From: DAOUAT01 sp964551735
GTDB lineage: Bacteria; Chloroflexota; Anaerolineae; CG2-30-64-16
Reading direction: 5' to 3'
Assembly: GCA_964551735.1 (NCBI GenBank)
Contig: CAZKEF010000038.1
Coordinates: 1-53,212, forward strand
Length of the DNA: 53,212 nucleotides
Numbering within the stretch: position 1 is the first letter of the stretch; each line of letters opens with the position of its first letter. Under the pieces are notes generated by a model, which did not search any database, was not told the origin of the DNA, and saw only the letters and a program-made list of their open reading frames with translations. The translations under genes were made by a program, and so were the position numbers. Positions 15,241-23,249 of this stretch are shown in pieces.

Positions 15241-16167
15241 TTAAGCTGCCTGCACCTTCTTGGTGCCGAGCAGATCCCTCTCTTCCCAACCGACCAGGAC
15301 CGGCACGGCATTGAAAATGGAGGAGAAAGTCCCGCTGACCAGGCCGACCAGCATGACCGCGATGAACTGCTTGATGGTGCCGCCGCCGAACAACAGGATG
15401 GCGACCATGATGAAGATCGCGTTGAGCTGGGTCGCCAGCGAGCGATGCAGCGTCTCCAGCACACTGCGATTGGCGATAGTGCTGAACGGCTCGCCACGGT
15501 ATTTCGGGGAGTTCTCGCGAATGCGGTCGAACACGACGATCTTGTCCTGCATCGAGAAGCTGATCACGGTGAGCAGCGCCGTCAGGAACAACGCGTCAGC
15601 CTCCCAGCCGAACAACAAGCTCAAGATGCTGAAGATGCCCAGGGTTAAGAGCAGATCGTGAATGACAGCGACGATGGCCACCACACCGTAACGGAACGGG
15701 TTAGTGACCTTGCGAAATGCGATGATCATGAAGAACAGGATCACGACCGCCGCCGCAAACACGGCCAATGCCGCTGCCTGCGTCACCTCGCGGCCGATCG
15801 CCGGGCCCACAGCGCTGAACTGCTCCTCGCTGACGCCTGAGCCAAACTGCTCCTTTAGGGCCGCGGTAAGAGCCAGTTTCTCAGTCTCGTCGATATCCTT
15901 GAGCCGCACCTGGGCCGTGGTGCCGTCACCCAGGGTCGTCACGGCCGTGTCGCCGTAGCCGGCATCCACGAACACCTCGCGCACCTCGGCCGGTTGCACG
16001 GGCTGATCGAAGCTCAACTTCCAGATCGCGCCGCCAGTGAAATCAATGGCCAGCTTGAAAGGCAGCCCGGTGGTGATCGCGGAATAGATCATGGCGATCA
16101 GGCCCGGGATAATGATCAACGCCGAAACCAAGAAATACCAGCGTCGCTTTTCTACCAGTCGAAACAT
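15241..16167 (-). CDS. secF: Protein-export membrane protein SecF
   Basis: A 308-residue SecF, partner of SecD in the proton-driven accessory complex of the Sec translocon. It has a first membrane helix (residues 12-33), the FKLAIDFTGGAIWKL periplasmic segment, then five membrane helices. The conserved VIHDLLLTLGIFSIL and FSMQDKIVVFDRIREN motifs are present. ATG 16167 follows AGAGGA. It starts 25 nt after secD, so the two form one operon driven by the promoter at 17698-17726. Confidence 0.96.
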   Translation of the reverse strand: MFRLVEKRRWYFLVSALIIIPGLIAMIYSAITTGLPFKLAIDFTGGAIWKLSFDQPVQPAEVREVFVDAGYGDTAVTTLGDGTTAQVRLKDIDETEKLALTAALKEQFGSGVSEEQFSAVGPAIGREVTQAAALAVFAAAVVILFFMIIAFRKVTNPFRYGVVAIVAVIHDLLLTLGIFSILSLLFGWEADALFLTALLTVISFSMQDKIVVFDRIRENSPKYRGEPFSTIANRSVLETLHRSLATQLNAIFIMVAILLFGGGTIKQFIAVMLVGLVSGTFSSIFNAVPVLVGWEERDLLGTKKVQAA

Positions 16168-16192
16168 GGTTATCCTCTCGTTCCTTCGGGGC

Positions 16193-17599
16193 TCAAACAC
16201 CCAGGAGCCAGTGCTTTTCGCGCAGGCTCTCGCTGCCGGGCCGGTCGAACACCGCACGCATAAAGGTGCGCGTGATGGTCACCGCGGTGAACATGCTGAT
16301 CATCACACCGATCGCCAGGTTGACTGCAAACCCCATGACCGCCTGGGCGCCGAAGGTGCGGCCGAACAAAATCAAGATGCCGCAGGTGATCAGCGTGGAG
16401 AGGTTGGAGTCGAGGATCGAGGTCCAGGCACGGCTGAAGCCTGCCTCAACCGCCAATCGCAGCGACCGCCCCCAGCGCAACTCCTCCTTCATCCGCTCGA
16501 AGATCAGGATGTTGGCGTCCACAGCCATACCGGTGGACAATAGGAAACCGGCGATGCCGGGCAGCGTCAAGGTGACCGGGATCAGCTTGTACAGGGCCAG
16601 GTTCAATCCGGCATAGATCAGCAACGCCAATGCAGCCAGCGACCCGGGCAGCCGGTAGTAGACGGTCATGAAGAGCAGCACGGTGATCAGGCCGATGACG
16701 CCCGCTGTGATGCTCTTGCGAACCGAATCCGCGCCCAGGGTTGCACCGATGGTGTCGCGACTGACCACATCCAAAGCCACAGGCAGCGCACCGTAGCGCA
16801 TCTGCACGGCCAGGCTCTCGGCCTCTTCACGGGTGAACCGGCCCTCGATGATGCCCTGGCCGTCGGGGATGGGGCTGTTGATGCGTGGGGCAGACAGCAC
16901 GACGTTGTCCAGCACGATGGCCAGGATGTTGCCCACGTTTGCAGCCGTGTAGTCACCAAAAATCTGAGGGCCATCGTCCTTGAGCTCAAAGGCGATCTGC
17001 GGTGCGCCAAACTGGTCCAGGGTGATCTGGGCATCCTGGAGCATGTCTCCCGTCAGGATCGTTGTGAAGACAACCTCAGGGTACGGGAATGGAATGGCGC
17101 CAAGCGCTTCCTGATCAGGGACGCGATCGTTGGTGCTGGTGCGAATGTACACACCCTGGGTCACCTGCGGATAGGGCGAACCTTCCGCAGGCCCGATCTC
17201 GACGAACTCAAGCTGGCCGGTGCTCTTGAGGGTCTGCACGGCCTGCTCGGGGTTGTTGATGCCGGGCAGCTCAACAATAATGCGATTCTCGCCCTGGAGC
17301 TGCACCAGAGGTTCCGTCACGCCCAAGCCGTTAACACGACGCTCGATGGTGACTTTGGCCGACTGCATGTTATCGGCCGTGATGGTTTGGCCGGTGGCCG
17401 GGCGTGCCTCCAGCAAAACCTGGGTGCCGCCCTGCAGATCTAAGCCCTGTTTGATCTTTAGATCACGAAACTCGGCAGGCTGTTGCCAGAACAGCGCCTG
17501 CTTGGCCCAGTTCGGATGCTCTATGGGCAAAACGACCCAAACCGTGATCAGGGCCAGCAGGATGATAAAACCAAGGACGATGCTATTGCGATTCCGCAT
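16193..17599 (-). CDS. secD: Protein translocase subunit SecD
   Basis: A 468-residue SecD. It has an N-terminal helix (about 7-24), then the LKIKQGLDLQGGTQVLLEAR motif, and the large extracytoplasmic domain with RRVNGLGVTEPLVQLQGENR. C-terminal membrane helices carry STGMAVDANILIFERMKEEL, the conserved acidic helix linked to proton flow. With SecF it pulls translocated proteins out of SecYEG. ATG 17599 follows GGGGGAG. The leader (17600-17691) holds two hairpins, GGGGCAA/TTGCCCC at 17648-17669 and CCCGCC-TT-GGCGGG. Confidence 0.96.
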   Translation of the reverse strand: MRNRNSIVLGFIILLALITVWVVLPIEHPNWAKQALFWQQPAEFRDLKIKQGLDLQGGTQVLLEARPATGQTITADNMQSAKVTIERRVNGLGVTEPLVQLQGENRIIVELPGINNPEQAVQTLKSTGQLEFVEIGPAEGSPYPQVTQGVYIRTSTNDRVPDQEALGAIPFPYPEVVFTTILTGDMLQDAQITLDQFGAPQIAFELKDDGPQIFGDYTAANVGNILAIVLDNVVLSAPRINSPIPDGQGIIEGRFTREEAESLAVQMRYGALPVALDVVSRDTIGATLGADSVRKSITAGVIGLITVLLFMTVYYRLPGSLAALALLIYAGLNLALYKLIPVTLTLPGIAGFLLSTGMAVDANILIFERMKEELRWGRSLRLAVEAGFSRAWTSILDSNLSTLITCGILILFGRTFGAQAVMGFAVNLAIGVMISMFTAVTITRTFMRAVFDRPGSESLREKHWLLGV

Positions 17600-17697
17600 G
17601 CGCGCTATCTCCCCCCTAAGAAATCGTCCTGCCCGCCAAGGCGGGGTGGGGCAAAGTGCAGATTGCCCCGCCGAGGCTCTTGGAGCAAAACAGGATG

Positions 17698-17726
17698 ATT
17701 ATACCCTTGCGCGAGATCGCTGTCAA
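17698..17726 (-). promoter_or_regulatory. Perfect consensus sigma-70 promoter of secDF
   Basis: On the minus strand TTGACA (17726-17721) and TATAAT (17703-17698) are exactly 17 nt apart. The -35 box overlaps the stop codon of the upstream kinase gene. The leader before secD is about 90 nt. Confidence 0.85.
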
Positions 17727-18094
17727 AAAAACGCAGGGGTGACACCCAGCGCCGTCAAGCCGACGATGGCCTCAGCCAACACTTCTTCGGGCGTCAAGGC
17801 ATCCGTGCGGATGACGATATCGGCGTGGGCCAGCGCGTGGCGCAACCGATCGCTCTCTTGCGCCAGCAGCCAGGAGGGGAATTCGGGATCGCGGCGCCGC
17901 CAACGAATAGTTTCCAGGCCGGCGCCCAGGTAGATCAGCACATCAGGCCTGGTGATGCGCTGCCACATGGTGGGCACGTAGGAGTGCTCTTGCAGGATCG
18001 GCCGGGCGTTAAAGCCGTGTGCACGCAACCCTTTGCCCAAGGTCGTCTTACCCGCCGCGCAGGGGCCGACGATGGCGATAAGCGGGTGGGACAT
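17723..18094 (-). CDS. Small P-loop kinase-like protein
   Basis: A 123-residue protein starting with a Walker A motif (AIVGPCAAGKTTLGKGL, loop at residues 10-17). VLIYLGAGLETIRWRRR lies mid-protein and a predicted helix near the C-terminus. It resembles small ATP-dependent kinases of the shikimate/adenylate type but is short and has no clear lid motif, so the substrate is unknown. ATG 18094 follows AAAGGAG. It lies 23 nt after the phosphatase gene on the same strand. The secDF promoter sits at its 3' end. Confidence 0.75.
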   Translation of the reverse strand: MSHPLIAIVGPCAAGKTTLGKGLRAHGFNARPILQEHSYVPTMWQRITRPDVLIYLGAGLETIRWRRRDPEFPSWLLAQESDRLRHALAHADIVIRTDALTPEEVLAEAIVGLTALGVTPAFF

Positions 18095-18117
18095 GGCTGC
18101 GGCTCCTTTCGTGGCAC

Positions 18118-18945
18118 CTACGTCCCCACCCCAACCGGGAAACTGACCCGCATCCGACGCACCTCTACCTCATCCTGCGCACCGGCCTCAAATACGCACA
18201 CCGCCACCACACTGATATCATCGGCCGGCCGTCCCGCATCCGCTGCCAGGGCAGCGGCCAACAGGCCATCGGCAACCTCGTCGGCCGTGAACGGCGTCAT
18301 GCCTGTTGACCCGCTCAGCGTGACATCATCATGCGCACCGCCGCTGCTTGCGGCATGAGGGACTGCGCCCCTCGGTGGGCCCGCCAATGCCGCCAGCGCA
18401 TCCTGATAGACCAACGGCGCTCCACGCCGCGTGCCGGCGTGCAACACCCCATCGGTGAAGGCCACCACCGTCTGGCCGGCAGCCAGGGGAAATTCGGTGA
18501 TCGCTGGCCGAGAGCGGACGTGGATGCCGATCGGATCGACCGGCTCATCCAGTGACTGCCAGGTGGTATGGGACCGGCCGTCAACCATCTCGATACCGCC
18601 CACCAGGACAGGGCACTGGCTGTTGCGGGAGATGACCAGGGTGCGCGTTTCCAGGTCAACGGAAATGATGGTCAATTCGGCCGAAACCTGGCCGCTGCGG
18701 GCCGTACGAAGATAGTCGTGGGCCGCGCGCGCTACTGCGCCATCGCGCACCCCTTCGGCCAGGAGGCTGACTGCCTTGCGAACAGCAATGTTGCTGATAG
18801 CTTTCGCTGAGCGGCCACTGCGCTGACCATCGGCCATCACGATCGAAAGCCCACCGTGCGGCCGCTCAACCACCTCTACGGTGTCACCGCTCTCCCGCAC
18901 CGCGTATTTCGGCGCCTTTGCGACGGCAACCTCAGCGATCAACAT
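18118..18945 (-). CDS. SpoIIE-type PP2C-like serine/threonine phosphatase
   Basis: A 275-residue stand-alone phosphatase domain. Metal-binding acidic motifs are seen at MADGQRSGRSA (near residue 40), VAFTDGVLHAG (near 164) and DDISVVAV (near 240), the usual spacing of the SpoIIE/PP2C-like fold. No sensor or membrane region is attached. Such enzymes often dephosphorylate anti-sigma antagonists, but no antagonist is nearby. The start at ATG 18945 overlaps the end of the CCA-adding enzyme gene by 14 nt, showing translational coupling. Confidence 0.85.
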   Translation of the reverse strand: MLIAEVAVAKAPKYAVRESGDTVEVVERPHGGLSIVMADGQRSGRSAKAISNIAVRKAVSLLAEGVRDGAVARAAHDYLRTARSGQVSAELTIISVDLETRTLVISRNSQCPVLVGGIEMVDGRSHTTWQSLDEPVDPIGIHVRSRPAITEFPLAAGQTVVAFTDGVLHAGTRRGAPLVYQDALAALAGPPRGAVPHAASSGGAHDDVTLSGSTGMTPFTADEVADGLLAAALAADAGRPADDISVVAVCVFEAGAQDEVEVRRMRVSFPVGVGT

Positions 18946-20491
18946 GCGCGACCCCCTCGGCCGCGCGGCCGGCCAGCCAGGCCCTGGCCTCCTCCGCTGT
19001 GTTCACCTCACCGACCGCCTGGGCCTCGCGCAGAGCATCCAACAGCGCGCCGACTAGCGGACCGGGGGCCAGGCCCAACTCGGCCATGATCTGCCGGCCA
19101 TTGAGCAGCGGTGGCGGGTTGACGCGCTCGTCGCGCTGGCGGAAATAAGCTTCCAACAGGGCGCCAGCAGTCTCCAGTCGCGCACGCCAATGCTCAGGGT
19201 CAGGCATGGCTGCCCGCGTAGCCATGCCATCGGCCAGGCTCAACAGCACGCAATCAGGGCCGGTGGTGTCCGCCTCGCGGAAGAAGCGGTAGATAGCGCG
19301 CCGGCTGGGCGGGCCAGCGCTGGCCATCAAACCCGGCCGCATGTGCAGGTCAACCAGCCGAGCCACATACGCGATCTCATCGCCGGCGAAACGCAGCGCC
19401 GTGAGCCGCGCCTCGGCCAGCAGTGCACCCCAGTGCTCATGGCCGTAGAAGTGCACCTGCTCGTTGTCGGCCACGATCCGCTTGGCAGGTTTGCCCCAAT
19501 CGTGGGCCAGGGCTGCCCATGTCAATAACGTGCGGCGTGAGTGGCCCGAGGCTAACGGCAGCAACAGGTGGGCACGCAGCTCTTCAGCATAAGTGGAAAG
19601 CAACGCAGCCAGGTCGGTCCAGCAATCGGACGCGGCAGGGATGGCCGGATCGCCGGACGTCTCCGCGGACACGGCGTAACCGTGCTCCGGCCAGAGCAGT
19701 GCCAGGATGCCCTCCACGTGCCACAACACGCTGCGGGAGTGGTCGAAGACGTCTTGGTAGTGCGGGGATGACTGGGTCACACCAGCCCCCACAGCGGCCT
19801 CGGGGAGCACCTGCGCCAGCAGCCCCAGCTCATACAGCAGGCGCACATGCTGCCAGGCGCCGGGCGCAGCCAACACGCGCAGCAACTCGTCACGCACCCG
19901 CTCCGGCGCGACCAAGGGCAGCAACTCGGCGTCGCGGCGGATGAGGTTGAACGTCGCGCCTTCGATACGGAACCCGAGCTCCGCCACCATGCGCACCGCG
20001 CGCAACATACGCAACGGATCGTCCCGAAACGCTCCCTCGGTAACAGCCCGCAACAAGCCGCGCGTCAGGTCTGCACGGCCGTCGAAGGGGTCGAAATAGA
20101 AGGGCCCAGCCCCCGCAGGCGACAGATCCCACACGATGGCGTTCACGGTGAAGTCGCGCAGCGCCAGGTCGTCCAGTAGCTCCGGCACACGCAGGCGGGC
20201 GACATCTACCTCCAGCGCCTGGCCGGCCTCGTCGCGCAGGATCGCGCGACCCACATCGCGCACATCATCCAGCACGAAGGACGCGCCACTGAAGGCCACA
20301 GCAACCGCGCGCGCCAGCCTGATCCCGCCTTCCGGCACGATCAGGTCGAGGTCATGGCTGGGTCGGCCCAGCAGCCGGTCGCGCACATGGCCGCCCACCA
20401 CCCAAATGGGGGTAGGTTGGGCTCTGAGAAAGGCAATCACCCGATCGAGCAGGCTGCTTTCCGGTTCGGGCGACATTGCTGTCAACGGCAA
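18932..20491 (-). CDS. CCA-adding tRNA nucleotidyltransferase with HD domain
   Basis: A 519-residue class-II nucleotidyltransferase that adds or repairs the 3' CCA of tRNAs. The head has GGHVRDRLLG and the metal-binding DxD in HDLDLIVPEG. LALRDFTVNAIVWDL and RDDPLRMLRAVRMVAELGF follow, and the central part has FDHSRSVLWHVEGILALLWPEH-type HD residues with AALAHDWGKPAK. The HD domain often has phosphohydrolase activity. TTG 20491 is chosen since AGGAG is 9 nt upstream; ATG 20476 is the alternative. A poly(A) polymerase is a less likely reading. Confidence 0.92.
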   Translation of the reverse strand: MPLTAMSPEPESSLLDRVIAFLRAQPTPIWVVGGHVRDRLLGRPSHDLDLIVPEGGIRLARAVAVAFSGASFVLDDVRDVGRAILRDEAGQALEVDVARLRVPELLDDLALRDFTVNAIVWDLSPAGAGPFYFDPFDGRADLTRGLLRAVTEGAFRDDPLRMLRAVRMVAELGFRIEGATFNLIRRDAELLPLVAPERVRDELLRVLAAPGAWQHVRLLYELGLLAQVLPEAAVGAGVTQSSPHYQDVFDHSRSVLWHVEGILALLWPEHGYAVSAETSGDPAIPAASDCWTDLAALLSTYAEELRAHLLLPLASGHSRRTLLTWAALAHDWGKPAKRIVADNEQVHFYGHEHWGALLAEARLTALRFAGDEIAYVARLVDLHMRPGLMASAGPPSRRAIYRFFREADTTGPDCVLLSLADGMATRAAMPDPEHWRARLETAGALLEAYFRQRDERVNPPPLLNGRQIMAELGLAPGPLVGALLDALREAQAVGEVNTAEEARAWLAGRAAEGVAHVDR

Positions 20492-20518
20492 AGTGCATTA
20501 CTCCTGACCCAAGAACGG

Positions 20519-20549
20519 GACGCGGACGGAATCTGAACCTGTCCGCGTC
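20519..20549 (-). other. Inverted repeat upstream of the CCA-adding gene
   Basis: A perfect 9-bp repeat, GACGCGGAC (20519-20527) with GTCCGCGTC (20541-20549), extendable by two pairs. It may end transcripts of the small gene upstream or shape the leader; the T-run is poor. Confidence 0.4.
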
Positions 20550-20596
20550 GTGCCCGACACTGCGGGGCAGGCTCTCCGCGTTCCGGCTGTGCTGAT

Positions 20597-20794
20597 CTAC
20601 GGCGTCGGCGGCGCGATGCGGACGTAGATCACGATGGGAATCTCGCGCGGCCGCGTGCGGCTGGCCGCGCGCCGCGCCGCATCGGCGGTCCGGCCGGCGC
20701 CGCACACTTGACCGCGCACGATGGCAACCCAGCATCCCTCATAGGGGCTGAGGTCCAGTTCGGGCGGCGGCTCGGGTGGAGGAGGCTCAGGCAT
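20597..20794 (-). CDS. DUF5678-like mini-protein
   Basis: A 65-residue protein. After a proline/glutamate-rich start (MPEPPPPEPPPEL), it shows YEGCWVAIVRGQVCGAGRTA and a closing PIVIYVR strand. This is the short beta-alpha-beta pattern (W-V-A-I ... V.G.G.....A ... P.V.YV) of DUF5678 proteins. The function is unknown. ATG 20794 starts downstream of the hairpin at 20811-20853, so it is probably transcribed separately from sucCD. No clear ribosome-binding site was seen. Confidence 0.6.
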   Translation of the reverse strand: MPEPPPPEPPPELDLSPYEGCWVAIVRGQVCGAGRTADAARRAASRTRPREIPIVIYVRIAPPTP

Positions 20795-20810
20795 CGTGAA
20801 AAACGCTGCC

Positions 20811-20853
20811 GCCGGACAAACCAGGTTACTTCGAGAAACCTGGTTTGTCCGGC
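20811..20853 (-). terminator. Strong hairpin after sucD
   Basis: A perfect 17-bp inverted repeat (20811-20827 with 20837-20853) has a 9-nt loop. On the minus strand it is followed 7 nt later by TTTTT. It ends 9 nt past the sucD stop and is the likely sucCD terminator. The AACC.GGTTT core resembles the terminator at 7518. Confidence 0.75.
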
Positions 20854-20862
20854 AACTGAACA

Positions 20863-21732
20863 TCAAATCAGCGCGGCCACCATTTCGGCGATCTCGCCGG
20901 GATGCTTGGCGACGCGCACGCCAGCAGCCTCCAGCGCCGCGATCTTGTCGGCCGCCGTGCCTTTACCGCCGCTGATGATGGCGCCGGCATGGCCCATGCG
21001 CTTACCGGGCGGCGCGGTCTGGCCCGCGATGAACGCGGTCACCGGCTTGGTCATCCGCGTGCCGATGAACTCGGCCGCTTTCTCTTCGTCGGTGCCGCCG
21101 ATCTCGCCGATCATGACCACCTGCTGCGTCTCCGGATCATGCTCGAACATGTCCAACACATCCACGAAGCTGGTGCCGTTGATGGGATCGCCGCCGATGC
21201 CGACCGCAGTGGACTGGCCGATGCCGCGCAAGGTTAGAGCGTATACAACTTCGTAGGTCAACGTGCCGGAGCGGCTGACCAGGCCCACGTTGCCGCGCGT
21301 GTGAATATGGCCTGGCATGATGCCGACCTTGGCCTCGCCGGGCGTAATCAAGCCTGGGCAGTTGGGGCCAATGAGGCGCGCCTTGGTTTGATCCAGGTAG
21401 GCGCGTACTTTCAGCATGTCCAGCGCGGGGATGCCCTCGGTGATGCAGATCACCAGAGCAATGCCCGCATCCGCGGCCTCCAGGATGGCATCCGGCGCGA
21501 ACTTCGCGGGCACGTAGATAATGCTGGTATTGGCGCCGGTGGCGTTCACCGCCTCGGCCACGCTGTCGAAGATGGGCACGTTGCCGACGGCCCAGCCGCC
21601 GCCCTTGCCCGGGGTCACGCCCGCTACGACGTTGGTGCCATAAGCGATCATCTGCTCGGTGTGGAATGCACCCTCGCGGCCGGTGATGCCCTGCACAACC
21701 AGGCGAGTATCGCTGTTAACCAGGATGCTCAT
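20863..21732 (-). CDS. sucD: Succinate--CoA ligase, alpha subunit
   Basis: A 289-residue SucD. With SucC it interconverts succinyl-CoA and succinate with formation of ATP/GTP in the TCA cycle. The CoA-binding Rossmann part has VQGITGREGAFHTEQM and GVTPGKGG. The phosphorylated histidine is in MGHAGAIISGG near the C-terminus, and IGPNCPGLITP is present. ATG 21732 overlaps the sucC stop as ATGA, so translation is coupled. Confidence 0.97.
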   Translation of the reverse strand: MSILVNSDTRLVVQGITGREGAFHTEQMIAYGTNVVAGVTPGKGGGWAVGNVPIFDSVAEAVNATGANTSIIYVPAKFAPDAILEAADAGIALVICITEGIPALDMLKVRAYLDQTKARLIGPNCPGLITPGEAKVGIMPGHIHTRGNVGLVSRSGTLTYEVVYALTLRGIGQSTAVGIGGDPINGTSFVDVLDMFEHDPETQQVVMIGEIGGTDEEKAAEFIGTRMTKPVTAFIAGQTAPPGKRMGHAGAIISGGKGTAADKIAALEAAGVRVAKHPGEIAEMVAALI

Positions 21733-22865
21733 GCTGCCCTCCCCGCCGCTACAGCTTTCTGGGCTGCTTCGGCCAACGTGTCAGCGGTCATCATCTTGGC
21801 CTCGGCCAAGATGGCGCGGCCTTCTTCATAGTTCGTGCCCACCAAACGGACCACCATCGGCACCTGGGTCGGCACCTCTTGCAGCGCCTGCAGGATCCCG
21901 CGCGCCACCTCGTCGCAGCGGGTGATGCCACCAAAGATGTTCAGGAGCACGACCTTCACGTTGGGATCGGACAGGATGATGCGCAGCGCGGCCGCAACCT
22001 TGCTGGCCTTGGCGCCGCCGCCCACATCCAGGAAGTTGGCCGGCGAGCCGCCGAAATGCTTGATGATGTCCATGGTGGCCATGGCGAGGCCCGCACCGTT
22101 AACCATGCAGCCGATCTCGCCGTCGAGCTTGACGTAGGAGAGATCGTTGAGCCGCGCCTCGCGCTCTTCGGGCGTCTCCTCGTCCTCATCGCGCATGGCG
22201 GCCAGGTCGGCATGACGGAAGAGCGCGCTGTCGTCCAACACCATCTTGCCGTCCAGCGCCTTGAGCGTGCCGTCGCCCAGCTCGGCCAGCGGGTTGATCT
22301 CGGCTAGGCTGGCGTCGCAGCCCAGGTAGCAGTTGTAAAGACCCTGGCAGATCTTGGCGAACTGACCCAATTGCTCGCGCGGCAGGCCGATGTTGATCCC
22401 CAAGTCACGCGCCTGGTACTCTTTCAGGCCCAGGCAGGGATCTACAGCCACCGTGACGATCCTCTCCGGCGTTGCGGCAGCCACCTCCTCGATGTCCACG
22501 CCACCCTCGCTGGAGGCCATCATCACCACGCGGCGCCGCGCCCGGTCGAGCACGATGCCCAGGTAGAGCTCCTTGCGGATATCCGCGGCCGGATCGATCA
22601 ACACTTTCTTGACTGTCAGGCCCTTGATGTCCATGCCCAGGATGCGGCCGGCCACCTGCCCGGCCTCCTCGGCCGACTTCGCCAGCTTGATGCCGCCGGC
22701 CTTACCGCGGCCGCCGACCAGCACCTGCGACTTGACCACCACCGGCCCTCCGATGCGTTCGGCGATAGCGCGGGCCTCAGCCGGCGTCGCGGCCACGTCC
22801 CCGCTGGGCACCGAAATGCCGTACTGTCCGAAGATGCGTTTGGCCTGGTACTCTTGTAGCTTCAA
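21729..22865 (-). CDS. sucC: Succinate--CoA ligase, beta subunit
   Basis: A 378-residue SucC with the ATP-grasp fold. MKLQEYQAKRIFGQYGI and VVVKSQVLVGGRGKAGG at the nucleotide end, EINPLAELGDG at the metal site, and NIFGGITRCDEVARGI near the C-terminus are all canonical. The start is TTG 22865, supported by AAAGGAGG 6 nt upstream; no ATG lies near. The gene follows the acyl-CoA-binding protein by 39 nt, so all three may share one transcript. Confidence 0.97.
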   Translation of the reverse strand: MKLQEYQAKRIFGQYGISVPSGDVAATPAEARAIAERIGGPVVVKSQVLVGGRGKAGGIKLAKSAEEAGQVAGRILGMDIKGLTVKKVLIDPAADIRKELYLGIVLDRARRRVVMMASSEGGVDIEEVAAATPERIVTVAVDPCLGLKEYQARDLGINIGLPREQLGQFAKICQGLYNCYLGCDASLAEINPLAELGDGTLKALDGKMVLDDSALFRHADLAAMRDEDEETPEEREARLNDLSYVKLDGEIGCMVNGAGLAMATMDIIKHFGGSPANFLDVGGGAKASKVAAALRIILSDPNVKVVLLNIFGGITRCDEVARGILQALQEVPTQVPMVVRLVGTNYEEGRAILAEAKMMTADTLAEAAQKAVAAGRAA

Positions 22866-22904
22866 TCGGAACCTCCTTTGGTTACAGATGGGGATACACC
22901 CTTG

Positions 22905-23162
22905 TTATCCCTGCAAGCGCTCCACCAACTCAATATACGCCTGCATCGCCATATCCTTCGACGTCCCCTTGAGCTTGGCCCAGGCGTCATACTTGGCCTT
23001 GCCGACGATGTCGAAGCCGGTCGGCCGGCCGCCGGTCACGTCGCCGACCGTGGCCTGCTTGTAGAACGCATACAGGCTGAGCAAGGTCTTGTCGTCCGGC
23101 TTCCGGGCCAGCTTCTGCACATCTTGGGCCGCGGTCTCGAAACGGGTTTTGAGATCAGACAT
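22905..23162 (-). CDS. Acyl-CoA-binding protein (eukaryotic-type ACBP)
   Basis: An 85-residue four-helix acyl-CoA-binding protein that carries long-chain acyl-CoA esters in the cytosol. Diagnostic features are LLSLYAFYKQATVGDV and KYDAWAKLKGTSKDMAMQAY, including the Tyr/Lys acyl-CoA ligands of the family. ATG 23162 follows GGGAGG. Its own promoter is at 23189-23217 and it lies just upstream of sucCD. ACBPs are universal in eukaryotes but patchy in bacteria. Confidence 0.93.
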   Translation of the reverse strand: MSDLKTRFETAAQDVQKLARKPDDKTLLSLYAFYKQATVGDVTGGRPTGFDIVGKAKYDAWAKLKGTSKDMAMQAYIELVERLQG

Positions 23163-23188
23163 CAGGCACCTCCCAACAATTGACAATC

Positions 23189-23217
23189 AGTATATCTGTA
23201 TCCCCGATTGGGGTCAA
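23189..23217 (-). promoter_or_regulatory. Promoter of the ACBP-sucCD group
   Basis: On the minus strand TTGACC (23217-23212) and TATACT (23194-23189) are 17 nt apart. A start near 23182 gives a leader of about 20 nt with the GGGAGG ribosome-binding site. Confidence 0.7.
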
Positions 23218-23249
23218 ACAAACGGTTGAGCCACCAGGATTCTCGATCC

